From Lepas anatifera (Eukaryota > Arthropoda > Thecostraca > Lepadidae), in the NCBI GenBank assembly GCA_034440635.1, contig JAOTON010000337.1, forward strand, positions 434,001 to 498,000: DNA of 64,000 nt, given 5' to 3'. This document shows, in pieces, positions 1 to 11,270 of this stretch (position 1 is its first letter; each line of letters opens with the position of its first letter). The notes below the pieces were generated by a model. It had not been told where the DNA came from and made no database searches. It saw nothing but the letters and a program-made list of their open reading frames with translations. A program made the position numbers and the translations under genes.

Positions 1-2592
1 CCGAAGATAAGTGGACACAATTTAATTGCTTGTTCGTATGACGTTTAATTAATTACAATAAAATACAAAATCAATGATGACGAAAGCAGGACAAAACATC
101 ACAGGATTTATTAACGATGGAATGACCAAACATTATGAATGCACGAACAAGTGAATAATACGTTCATACCAACACATACTGCGAACATTCAGTCAATGTC
201 CTGAAGTTAACGTGATGGGGGGCATGAAGACATACTCTGAAGAATCGTATCAGGTAATATTTAGTAATGTTTTCAGTCAGGGTTGGAGTCAGCATTCAAT
301 GAAGTGCATATTTTGGTTTAAATGGTCTCTCCTTTGAAACACCAGTCACAAGTGCTGTCTTTAACCAACGGAGCAGTCAAGAGCAGGCACAAAAACTTAC
401 ATTTTTGGTAGCAGGCATTATACATTTGTCTCAAATCTTGACCTTATCAAAAACACTTCTACAGTCAGGACGACTTCACCCAGTGGGGATCATGCAAACT
501 CGTCATATCTAAAGAGTAAATCTGCCACTGATTCGGGGATGAGCTTACAGAGAGCACAGAGCAAGCTAATTTCAATTTACTCGAACCGGCTGCAGGGTAA
601 ACTTAGAACCATGCGCACCCGAAATTTCAGGCAATCAGTAAACCAATGAACAGGACCATCGTGTTTCTCGATGTTGAAACCCCGCTACGCCCAAATTTCT
701 GGACTATTAACGACAAAGCTAAACAACACATCTAAATGTGCCCCCATTCAGTGTATGGATACGTCAGAATCGTCTGCGCTGAAGCATCGTACTCGCGTTG
801 TTACTTATTGTTTGTCACACACTCATCAGCATTCAGAAGCGAGTTCCAAACCAGCCGGCGGTGCGTCGACACAAAACATCCGAAAGTGATTCCAGAATCT
901 TGTCTCGCCCGTGTGGAGAAAAGGCCGCGCCTGTACACGCTACATGGCAGGATAATCGAGACCAAGGCCTTGTATAGACCTCGAGACTTCAGCATAAAAA
1001 GCTAGCCTACAGACAGATATCCTTATTGGGCGCATATTCACGCGGGATTCAAGCGCGAGGAGCGCTTTTCATTAGAAGGGAAGCATCAAATTGTTGCACC
1101 TAATGCGTAGATAAAAATCTGGGCTGCAACAATCTGTCACGTTTCGGTTGTAGTCCTTAAAAAACAGACACCGGCAGCAAGAATAAAAAACAGTGATTGT
1201 AGTTTCCGTTTGAAATGTAACAGTTTGGATATGTACATACACGAGCAAGTGAGGCTAAAAACATAACTATCTCAAAGAAATGAGCTGCCACTAGGCAAGC
1301 GCAAATTCAATAGTATCTTCTTTACATGTTTGAGTAATGTAGGAAGGGTAACAAGTCTGATTAATTCATCTAGTTACCTGGTGCGTTTAAACACCCGGCA
1401 ATATTAAACAGCTATTATACAAACCTTGAGTGGTGTAAAAAACATTAAATCATCGTTAAATATAGAGGATGGAAGCACTTATACTTCCATTGAGGGCTAT
1501 TCTAATGCAAAAAGCTCATGATTTTGAACTACTTATATAAAAATGTTTCATCTTTTGAACTACTTATATAAAAATGTTTCATCCATATGTAAGTGCCCCA
1601 CATATTCAAAGAAATTTTAGTAGAGGATGACATGCATCTTACGACCGAGAGAAAAATCATACCCCCAATCAATTTCCAAGCAGAGCAATGTTGTCGTTTT
1701 GACTTCCCTTACACAAATTCATTTAAACCGTCACTTTACAGCTGAAAGGCTGTTAATGATGACTTCGGGAAAACCAATGAAGCAAATGTATCGAGCAAAA
1801 AGACAAAGCCTTAAGTTTTATTTCATGCTCCATATTTAGAAACCGCACAACTGCAGGAGCGATGGGTTGAGACGTACTAGCTTCTCCACAGAGTCCTTAG
1901 CAGTTTCGACACGGCTGACTAATTTACTGATAACATCCTAAATCAGGACCCTCGATGAAACGACCAAACTTTGCCGATAACGAACCCAGCTAGACGCTTC
2001 GGCCTCGGTTTACGGGCCATTACTCGCGAGGAGAGACCTAGGTCAGACGAAAATCCACAGAAGACTTCTCTTGAAACACAGACCACTCGTCCATTGAATC
2101 CGACGGATATGATGCAGAAAACCTGAAGACCCAAAAACAACGTCGCAAACGGTCGGAATACCAAACGCCAACATCAAGTATCAACGTGATCATTCAAGAG
2201 CCAACCTCTTAATACGCGATGAACATATGCGGAAAACTTGTATTCAATTCATCTTGCCAGACTTTGCTCGCCATGGAAAATTAATTTGGGCGCGTGCAAT
2301 ATTGTGGGGACCTCTAAAATACGACGTTTCTCACATTTATTGCATTATCACGTGAACTCACGTGAAGGGAACCGCACCAAATCCTTGATTTGCCATAGCC
2401 ACTTTGTACAAAGTTCGGGCACTTTGGCGTAACAACTATAGCGACCTCCACCGATTCCCTAGCCACTGGGCTCTGGGCTACCATATTCTAAACATACTGA
2501 CCGGAGCCCACCTCCTTACAGCAGGTACCGAGTCCTGACAACCAACGGCAGCGAACAAGCAGCGACTCCAACACCACTAGACGGGAACTCAC
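1..2592 (-). other. Intron of CASK, downstream side (no exon seen)
   Basis: AT-rich sequence downstream of the GTGAGT donor. I see no segment encoding the expected continuation of the PDZ domain. The only structure noted is a perfect tandem duplication of a 31-bp AT-rich unit at 1522-1583. Inferred to be intron because the exon at 2593-2784 ends at a donor in mid-protein. Confidence 0.6.
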
Positions 2593-2784
2593 CATGGGTT
2601 CGTCGGTGTTCTTCTGGAACTGGACGAGCCGCACCCGCGTGACGGAGTCGGGGTCCACGTGACCGTTGGCTGGGGGCAGGCCGTCGCCGCCGTTCAGGTA
2701 CGGCAGCACCGGCGGCGGTGTCACGCGCACCGCCTCTTCACTGTACACTTCCTGAGCCACTACGTCATGCGCTTGCAGCAGCGA
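2593..2784 (-). CDS. CASK: CASK internal exon: end of L27 region, linker and first strand of PDZ
   Basis: This 192-bp, 64-codon exon encodes part of CASK (fly camguk/Caki), a membrane-associated guanylate-kinase scaffold that works at synapses and cell junctions. Direct evidence is the translated sequence: it opens [20 protein letters not shown], continues with [12 protein letters not shown], and closes with [17 protein letters not shown]. The last block is the near-invariant start of the CASK PDZ domain, which in the family continues GITLK in the next exon. The acceptor (branchpoint-like CTAAT, then ctctgttgCAG|TCG) and the donor (ATG|GTGAGT) are both good. The exon starts and ends in phase 0. 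The variable linker between LNG and VTR is where family members also differ. The next exon is not seen in bases 1-2592, so the gene continues past the window's left edge. Its acceptor lies directly against a 34-bp minisatellite, which is unusual. Identification is by recall of the family, but the match is long and specific. Confidence 0.95.
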
Positions 2785-2816
2785 CTGCAACAGAGATGGA
2801 ACAGTACATTAGCACG
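2785..2816 (-). promoter_or_regulatory. CASK intron 3' splice site (branchpoint, pyrimidine tract, AG)
   Basis: Reading the minus strand toward the exon, CTAAT is followed by gtactgttccatctctgttgCAG and then the exon. CTAAT fits the animal branchpoint consensus and lies about 25 nt upstream of the AG. In the exon's reading frame the TAA of CTAAT is a stop, so translation cannot extend upstream. Confidence 0.85.
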
Positions 2817-4560
2817 GACGGCAACAAAGACAGAACGGCACGTCAGCACGGACTGCCACAGAGATGGAACGGTACGTCAGCACTGACTGCCACAGAGATG
2901 GAACGGCATGTCAGCACGACCTGCAACAGAGATGGAACGGCACGCCAGCACGACCTGTAACAGAGATGGAACGGTACGTCAGCACTGACTGCCACAGAGA
3001 TAGAACGGCATGTCAGCACGGACTGCCACAGAGATGGAACGGCATGTCAGCACTGACTGCCACAGAGATGGAACGGTACGTCAGCACGGACTGCCAGAGA
3101 TGGAACGGTGCGTCAGCACTGACTGCCACAAAGATGGAACGGCATGTCAGCACGACCTGCAACAGAGATGGAACGGCACGCCAGCACGACCTGTAACAGA
3201 GATGGAACGGTACGTCAGCACTGACTGCCACAGAGATGGAACGGCATGTCAGCACGGACTGCCACAGAGATGGAACGGCATGTCAGCACTGACTGCCACA
3301 GAGATGGAACGGTACGTCAGCACGGACTGCCAGAGATGGAACGGTGCGTCAGCACTGACTGCCACAGAGATGGAACGGTACGTCAGCACGGACTGCCACA
3401 GAGATGGAACGGTACGTCAGCACGGACTGCCAGAGATGGAACGGTACGTCAGCACTGACTGCCACAGAGATAGAACGGCACGTCAGCACTGACTGCCACA
3501 GAGATAGAACGGCACGTCAGCACTGACTGCCACAGAGATAGAACGGCACGTCAGCACTGACTGCCACAGAGATAGAACGGCACGTCAGCACTGACTGCCA
3601 CAGAGATGGAACGGTACGTCAGTACTGAAATCTACAGAGATGGAACGGCACGTCAGCACGGACTGCCACAGAGATGGAACGGTACGTCAGCGCTGACTGC
3701 CACAGAGATGGAATGGTACGTCAGCACGACTGCCACAGAGATGGAACGGTACGTCAGTACTGAAATCTACAGAGATGGAACGGTACGTCAGCACGGACTG
3801 CCACAGAGATGGAACGGTACGTCAGCGCTGACTGCCACAGAGATGGAATGGTACGTCAGCACGGACTGCCACAGAGATGGAACGGTACGTCAGCACGGAC
3901 TGCCAGAGATGGAACGGTACGTCAGCACTGACTGCCACAGAGATAGAACGGCACGTCAGCACTGACTGCCACAGAGATAGAACGGCACGTCAGCACGACT
4001 GCCACAGAGATAGAACGGCACGTCAGCACTGACTGCCACAGAGATAGAACGGCACGTCAGCACTGACTGCCACAGAGATGGAACGGTACGTCAGTACTGA
4101 AATCTACAGAGATGGAACGGCACGTCAGCACGGACTGCCACAGAGATGGAACGGTACGTCAGCGCTGACTGCCACAGAGATGGAATGGTACGTCAGCACT
4201 GACTGCCACAGAGATGGAACGGTACGTCAGTACTGAAATCTACAGAGATGGAACGGCACGTCAGCACGGACTGCCACAGAGATGGAACGGTACGTCAGCG
4301 CTGACTGCCACAGAGATGGAATGGTACGTCAGCACTGACTGCCACAGAGATGGAACGGTACGTCAGTACTGAAATCTACAGAGATGGAACGGTACGTCAG
4401 CACGGACTGCCACAGAGATGGAACGGTACGTCAGCGCTGACTGCCACAGAGATGGAACGGTACGTCAGCACGGACTGCCACAGAGATGGAACGGTACGTC
4501 AGCGCTGACTGCCACAGAGATGGAATGGTACGTCAGCACGGACTGCAATACAGAAAGAAC
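2785..4560 (-). repeat. 34-bp minisatellite grown from the CASK 3' splice site
   Basis: About 50 tandem units of 34 bp (a few of 32 or 33) fill the intron end next to the CASK exon. On the minus strand a typical unit reads gtgCTGACgtaccg, then ttccatctctgtggCAGtc. This gives a branchpoint-like CTGAC about 24 nt before a CAG, with a pyrimidine-rich stretch between. The authentic acceptor (CTAAT, then gttccatctctgttgCAG|TC) aligns to the same unit. Variants include cagcgctgac, gtactgaaatctac and agagatagaacgg. Higher-order repeats are present: a 7-unit, 236-bp block recurs (units beginning near 2955 and 3191), and a 4-unit, 136-bp block recurs at 4095, 4231 and 4367. A lone degenerate unit sits near 4690-4714. 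Confidence 0.95.
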
Positions 4561-4714
4561 GGGCCGTAAGCATTATCTGCAACAGATAACTCTTACATAA
4601 CACAAATTTGTGGGAGCACGTTGACGAATACATTACGTGAGCCGAACAATAACTCACAGCTTTTTCAGTAGTGGCATACAGTACCAGGTCAGAACAGTAC
4701 GTCAGCCGTGACTC

Positions 4715-6820
4715 ACATAACTAGCTTGTATTCAAGGCAGTTTGTCTGGAGCACATTCAGCTGTCAGCTTTTGCCTAGAACTTTGAATTTGGTCAAATGT
4801 GTTCCAATTGCCACTGTCAGTTCGAAGATACCTCCCAACGTCAACGTACGCATGTTGTTTTTTAATATTCGTGACAAGTTTTGGGACACATGTGATATCA
4901 AATCGAAAATATTCATCGCACTCTACAATATTTGTGAGCTAAATTTCCGACCAGGGTCGTGGCCGTCCAGTATCGCGGGCTGCAGAAGGAGGCGAGGTCC
5001 TATTCTTTAGATTGCGACTGTTACACATCTACTCTACGCACGCCATCTGTTAGCTAGCCGTCCCGCCAGAGCCCGCGTTGTGGTGAGAGGCTCATTGGAA
5101 AACATGTGCTGATAGAATGCCAGGACTTTAAGATAGAGATAGCTCGCTATATACGGGGTCTGTCGCAATGGGTTCTCCTCTGGGGAGCATCCATCTGTTG
5201 AGATCATCAGAAGCCTGATCATCTAAAGAGCGTTGGCTGTAATGACATCTACTTCTATTCACAGCCATTCATGCTTTTTGTATCTCCCGACGTGCCTAGG
5301 AGTGCGAAGGTTAAGCCCGTTTTAATCTTCGACACCCACGTGCTATCTTATATACTTTTTAGTCTTGTAAATGAAGACATTGCCGCAGCTTGAATACATT
5401 TGTACCCGTTTTATTCGTACTTTATCATTTGCTATAGTCATGATAAAACGAGCCGTAGTTGGCGAGCACAAAAACAGCAAAAAATGATGATGACGATAAT
5501 TTAATAGGGAGGCCATATCGGACCAACCCCACTGTTCAGGAAAAATGTATCCATGCCAGTCAGACCGTAGAAAATATTCAAAATGTAAAGGAGCACAAAT
5601 CCTACGACTTTTGGATTATGGGAGTGATATTTTCGTGTCAGCAGGTGGTAAATTATTTAATTCTTTTAGTTTTTGCCGGAGTCAACGATCATGCATATGA
5701 CAAGCCTTTTGGTCTTATTATTTGTATTTGTATTTAACCTATTTTAGTCATATATTTTGGTCCACAAGCTTACATTTTCAAACTATACATTTTCAGACTT
5801 CAGACAGCTTACTATTTCAGCCAAACAGTTTTAGCTGTTGATATAATCATATCAACCGGAAGCAGCAGCTACAGCAGCCAGCCAATATATTGATCACCAC
5901 ATTGCTCTGAAGGTTTTACTATTCTTTTTACAACCCAGCCTGACGGCAAACAACTAAAAGGCAATGGAAATAAGCCACGGCAGCGGGATAGGACAAGCAA
6001 TAACCAATCATTGAACGTGCTTCATTTCTCATTCTTCAGCATCCCTACCACAGCAATTATAGGCTGGAATAGGACGTGCACTACCATCATTTAAATCTAC
6101 TACTCTGGACACGTAGAGATAAGACGCTAGGACAATGCGAGTTGGTGGTGGATGAGGAGCGTAGCTCTTCCTTCCAGACGTGATATTTATTACTTAAAGA
6201 ATATACAAAGCTTCCTCGTTAATAGGGAAAAATCTTGGTATCATTAAACTCCTTTCTACCGAATCTCTCTTGCAGTGACACTGGATTCGATCGAGGAGGC
6301 TGGACGACCCCGCACAAAACACCCGATTTTTTTAGAGTACACTGGAAAGCTTTGTACAATTCTGAAATTACAGTATTTTACCACTGACCTCAAGAACAAA
6401 TATAAACCTAAGCTTTCTTGGGATTCTATGGAAGTTTTCTGTGAAACGCATCTTCTGAAGAACAATATTTCCAAGAGCGTGATCATAAGTCTAACTCCTA
6501 AACTCAGGTTGAAAAAAGTGACATTTTTCCTTTTCGAACACGGGCATTGACTTGGGCCTGAGGCAGAACTTTCCTGTCCCATTCATTTTACGCTAGCTCG
6601 TAAACCTTGAGCACTGAAATACTTCTGGTATTTATGACAACCGGAGCGCTTGCGGCAGCTGGGAAGGGACGATCAGTGAGATGAGCGTAAGGATGTCTAG
6701 GCCACAGGCTGGGTGTGTGCCGAGAAAGGAAATACATGTTTCCGGGAAATATTTGTCTTAACGCCTGAGTTTTCAGATGTCGGAGATCTGTTTTCAGTTT
6801 CAGTAATTTTAATAGGTTCG
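4715..6820. other. Intron-like sequence, nothing recognised
   Basis: AT-rich, with no protein-like segment, tandem repeat or transposon end that I can support. Placed by context between the CASK exon and the candidate upstream exon. Confidence 0.5.
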
Positions 6821-6824
6821 TGTG

Positions 6825-7020
6825 TAATAGTTTCTGGGGTTTACCGACGCAAAAACTGCCAAGGTTATACAGCGTCGCCAACTCTCACCCTGTTGAGAGG
6901 GATTTGGGGCTAAGATTGACTTATTCAGAGGCTTCACCAGGATTTGAACCCCGGACCGGTGACTTAGGAAATTTTTGTGTCATCCACCAAGCTACCCATC
7001 CTCAAGAGGTTCGTGTGCGA
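6825..7020 (-). mobile_element. tRNA-derived SINE
   Basis: On the minus strand an A-box-like TAGCTTGGTGG (6984-6994) and a perfect B box GGTTCAAATCC (6940-6950) are 33 bp apart, as in tRNA genes. A body follows and ends in a tail ggcagtttttgcgtcggtaa then accccag. The same tail occurs in truncated form at 60778-60815. The element would be transcribed by RNA polymerase III and copied by a LINE partner. It lacks a clear tRNA cloverleaf, so it is not a tRNA gene. Confidence 0.75.
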
Positions 7021-8819
7021 ATATGGGTGCACTTGTCACTTTATCGGCAAACAAATAAAGAGGTGAGTGCATTTTTACTGGTATTTCCTCGCCGAACTGA
7101 AAGTTGCCCCAGAAGCCCTCTAAACTAGAAAAAACTCCCTTTGCACACGCAGTGACCTTTGCTTCCGAGATGTTTCGACAAAAAAGAGACAAAAAGTTCT
7201 AAATATGGATTCTGTGAAGGACCTTTTGTCACACTTTTCCTGTCGCTAACAATCGTCAAGTAAGTGTTTTTAAATGCAAAAAAGTGTACCCATTTTACCA
7301 GAATCGAAGAAGGCGAATTTGAAAAACGTTCGAGTCTGCGACCGTGGCCTGCAGTAGTGGTGATTTCTATGAGGTCTGCATTTCGATGATCCTCTAGCAT
7401 ATTTCTCACTGACAAGATGAACCACACTGAACTTGCCCCCCCCCCGATGGACAAAGACGTCCCACTGGCAGTGGCCCCGGTGACAGCAGATTCAGTGGCT
7501 GGGACCCGTTCAGTAAGCCCTTGCTTTGGCCAGGGTCCTTCTTCCTACTTGGCAGAGGCCCCCAGCGACAGCAACTCTCCAAGAGAGGAGTGGGACCTCC
7601 AGAATGCAGCAAACCCGGATGGAGGAGTGGAGGAGGGATCAGTAACAGAGGGGCTCCGTGGTAGCCGATTAAGTGGCGGGGCCCTATAACAGGGGGCTCC
7701 AACGGTGACCGTAAACCCAGGAAGGCTAAAACCTGCGAGATTTTCAAGTTTCCTGAATAAAAATATGATCCAGTTTAATACACAGTTCTCAATAAATATT
7801 TCGCAGATATCGAAGCAGTAATTTTGCTGCTGTACGCCGGCGGCATAAACATGGCGAGGTCACTGCGTCCTTGCGCTGGGCAGCTTGACACTGGCTGGGT
7901 CCGTGCACCGGGAAACTTGAACAGGAGTGTTTGAATCGTCTTCAACGGGAGCTGGGTTCACATTCCACTGTAAAAGTCAGAGGGTATCGAACGCAAGATG
8001 CCAAAAGTCTTCAGAATGCATGCTCATAATCAATTTCACTGCCTTTTTCTCCGAGTTCGAACTGCGACTGTTAGAAGTGATTATACATGGCATTGATCGG
8101 TTGCTAATGAGTAACGTTTAATAATAATCGTAGATTTGGTATTCGAACTTTCATTCATCGGTTTACATCAACTCGAGTTATTTCCATATTTGGTGGGTCC
8201 ATAGGCTGGCGGGCCCCTTCCAATCTAAAGGGAGCCCCTCACGCCCAGCATCATTAAGAATAAATCTGTGGTTGCACCCCTAATCACTGCAGCCTGACAG
8301 GCTATGGCATTAAGAAGCTAAACTCTTTAATAACACCTTTAGACTGCTCCATGTTTTGAGTCTGACTTCAATCATATCTTTTTCTCAAATCGAAGACGTC
8401 ATCCCAAATTGCAGCAGGAGGAAACTGAGTGGATTTTCAAGTGTTGAACGAGAAAACAATTACAGATATATGAATTTCGGAACTTTCTCAGAACACAAAT
8501 GATATATTGAGCATAACTTACACATTTATTATATCAGTAGGTATTATATATCTTCCCTTAATGTTTTTTCTTAAATAGAGGGAGATTGTCGGAACGTTTT
8601 ACATTTTTCACCCACACGAGCGCAAAAAAACGTGGCAAACTCAGCAATAATGCTTAATTACCTACTAGGCGGGGAAGGGAAGAATGGTTATTTCTCATGG
8701 GAAAATAGTTATAGTGTTTTTTAAACAGGAAAATGCAGTCCCAACTCCATATTTTGCAAATGTATGTCAGGTCACAACATTGTTTTTATCAGGATGTACT
8801 AGATGAAAACTGAATTATA
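7021..8819. other. Non-coding stretch; one GC-richer patch at 7417-7690
   Basis: Mostly AT-rich. The patch at 7417-7690 is open in both directions (a 90-codon frame on plus and a longer one on minus). It has no recognisable domain or splice context, so it is not called a gene. Around 8180-8260 is a short gggcccc-rich piece that may be a degraded repeat. Confidence 0.4.
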
Positions 8820-8827
8820 TTCATGGA

Positions 8828-8980
8828 TAGTGACAGATGCAAGGGAGGGGGGGGGTAGAGGGCTCAAGCGCCCCTCCCCTGACATGTCAGAGTGTCTATA
8901 GTTAATCCGGAGGCTGTCTCGAGTCAATGGCGGGGAGACTCAAGCCCTCTCCCCCAAATGAGGTCCTGGATCCGCCACTG
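8828..8980. mobile_element. Non-autonomous hAT-like MITE, copy 1
   Basis: A 153-bp element with imperfect terminal inverted repeats. The left end begins tagtgacagatgcaagg and the right end is cctggatccgccactg, the complement of CAGTGGCGGATCCAGG. It is flanked by 8-bp direct repeats ttcatgga/tttatgga (7 of 8 identical). Internal G- and C-runs and the phrase ctcaagccct are shared with the copies at 25.5, 26.05 and 48.4 kb. The 8-bp target duplication and CAGTG ends fit hAT elements; no transposase is present. Confidence 0.75.
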
Positions 8981-8988
8981 TTTATGGA

Positions 8989-10030
8989 TATCACTCTTTT
9001 CTGTGTTTAGCAGAGGTACACGCATAAAAAGTATTTTCATTTAAACATGATTATATCATGTTATCATACCATAAACTATCATAAATACTATATATTATCA
9101 TATTTAATCACTACCAGGATAAAATTCCTGCGTGGTATTACAAAAAGAAAATCAGTAACTATTGTGAACATCTTCTTCCGAGGAGAAAGAAGGTGGATGA
9201 AGGCAAGTGAACCAGATAGACGAAACGTGGTCTCTCCGGTCTTTCCCTGGGTCTGCTGTTGTCTTTTTCTGATTCGATCCCAGCGGGAAAATATCACATT
9301 AGGGATGCTCACCATCCGTTTTGAATACCAGTCCATCTTTTGATATATTCTCCTTGAACCATTAGTTTCGGGTTATTCATTTGATGTATTCACTTCACAC
9401 CCCATCTCCAGGAACGAACATAGTCGCACTCAAATTTTACATCACTCCTAATTTGGGGATTGTGTAAACAAGACAAATATGTGATGACTGAGCCACTGCT
9501 TTGATTCGCTGTGACCTCGTATCTAAACAACCTGTCAACACGCTTCGCCGCTCGCACCATGCCTTCAACTTCAGGTTAGAAATCTCTAGTCTGAAAATAA
9601 TTCTACAACATTCACACATCTAAGCCAGAGGTATTACTGCAAGGAGAAAGTTTCAGTCTATTTTTCAGTCAAAATGTACAATGGATCCTTATTGTAACGT
9701 TAGACCACGGAAAAAAGCGGCAGACATTATAAAACCCTTATCGAATTATACCTTTACATCAGGGTGGCTCAAGAACCCTAAATGTATAAATTCAAGTTCA
9801 TTCATGACGACCTGTGCGGCGTTGCATCATCTGCATATGCAAGTATCAGCGCCTTAGCTGGTACGTGGATGCGTGGTCGACTGCAACTGAATGGAACGCT
9901 GTCTACAAAGGATGTATTTGTAGACGCATCCAATATTGGCTCCCTCCAGTCCTGGAGTGTTGGTACTAAACTAGCACCACAGGGCAGATTTTGATATGGA
10001 CGGATGAGCACGGAGAAATACGAGGGCAAA
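8989..10030. other. Intron-like sequence, nothing recognised
   Basis: AT-rich sequence. The piece at 9782-9995 is open on plus but has no recognisable product. Confidence 0.4.
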
Positions 10031-10033
10031 GGT

Positions 10034-10037
<4 letters not shown>

Positions 10038-10072
<35 letters not shown>

Positions 10073-10090
10073 GGAGAGAGAGAGAGAGAA
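10038..10090. repeat. GA/TC microsatellite
   Basis: An imperfect (GA)n run of about 50 bp, followed by two copies of the phrase agagagaataatgcatttct around 10083-10131. Confidence 0.9.
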
Positions 10091-10269
10091 TAATGCATTT
10101 CTAGTGTACAGAGAGAATAATGCATTTCTAGTAGTCTAGTAATAATCCATATTTCTAGTCTGACAACTTTCCAAATCGAGGGATGCATACTCCGTTTATA
10201 CAATCGATTAATTTCAAATCATCAATGGGAGGGTCCTCATAGCTAAGCAGAACCCTAGCTCCGAATTAT

Positions 10270-11270
10270 GCGCCCATGCTGCGATACGTTTCCTGTCGTG
10301 TCCACCACTGTCTGCTCCGCCCTCTCGCTGCCTCGTCTTCCCGTTTCGGTCGTTGCTCGTGGCCGCTGTCGGGCCGGGCGCGCCGTTTTTTTTGTCGGGT
10401 GGTCTCGGATGTTGACCACTCACGCTCGGGCGCGTGGCGGGCTGGCGTGTCCGCACCAGCCGCACCCGGCTAGAGGCGAAAAAAACGCCACCGCCGCCTG
10501 CCAACTACTTCAGCTAGCGAGCGAACGCCAGTCCATCGCTCGTGCCGTGTGTTCAGTGACCGGATCGGGACGAGTTCTTGCAGTCCAAACAATGCACGTC
10601 ACCGGCGGTGCCGACTCCAACGTCGCAACCACCGAACAGCGTCGACACCGGCAGGGCAGACCAGTGCCAATACCAGCGCCGACGTAACGCTACAAAAACA
10701 TGCCAGCACAAGACAAACACAGCCAGGAACCTGTAGATGCTCTGATCACAAGACAACGAGCCGCAACTCTGAACAATGTTTTTCGAGGCATGCCAGACCT
10801 TGTAGGAAATCCACATCAGACCTGTGCTTTTTCAATAGAAGCAGACCCGGCAGGATGGCCGGCAGCGGCGGTAATACCCCGGCTCAGTCCGCCGCCTGTC
10901 GACACGGCCGGCCGCCGTTCGGCCGACAGGCTGGCTCGGTCTACAGGGCCTGATCTATGCCGGAGCCGGAGCTTCGGCCAGTTATGAGCCGGCAGCGACG
11001 GCCAACCAACCGAAATAGCCGGCGCCACTGCAGCCGCTCTGGGGCCGGCTGCAGCGTCGTCCGGCCCTGACGCCGGTGGCAGGCGGCGCCGCCCCGACAA
11101 AGGTCACCCCCCGGCCTCCCTCCACACCCAAGCACCGACCCTCCGCCCCAGCAGCGGTATCTTACCCGATCGTGTGGCGGATCGGGGTCATGCTTTCTAC
11201 TGGATGTCCTTCGTCTGGTACTGACCACCGCCCGCTGACTCGGACCAGGCTAGAGCTTGGAACTTAGAGG
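10270..11270. promoter_or_regulatory. CpG-rich island with an initiator/DPE-like site
   Basis: A GC- and CpG-rich kilobase in AT-rich surroundings. At about 10550-10554 the plus strand has gtgTTCAGTgacc, an arthropod-type initiator. If the A is +1, the bases at +28 to +32 are AGTCC, which fits the downstream promoter element RGWYV. A short ATG frame (31 codons) begins about 40 bp downstream. I cannot see a conserved protein on either strand, so a non-coding first exon is the simplest idea. Confidence 0.35.

Noticed and set aside
2790..4560. CRISPR-like array
   Set aside because: Units are tandem without unique spacers, and the context is a eukaryotic intron.
2864..4600. Several open frames on plus across the 34-bp array
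   Set aside because: Repeat-derived; the functional strand is minus, where the array is intronic next to the CASK acceptor.
6940..6994. A functional tRNA gene
   Set aside because: A and B boxes are present, but no cloverleaf with acceptor stem can be formed; the surrounding body matches a SINE.
7406..7747. Gene on either strand in the GC-richer patch
   Set aside because: Both strands are open but no domain, splice context or codon pattern supports one.
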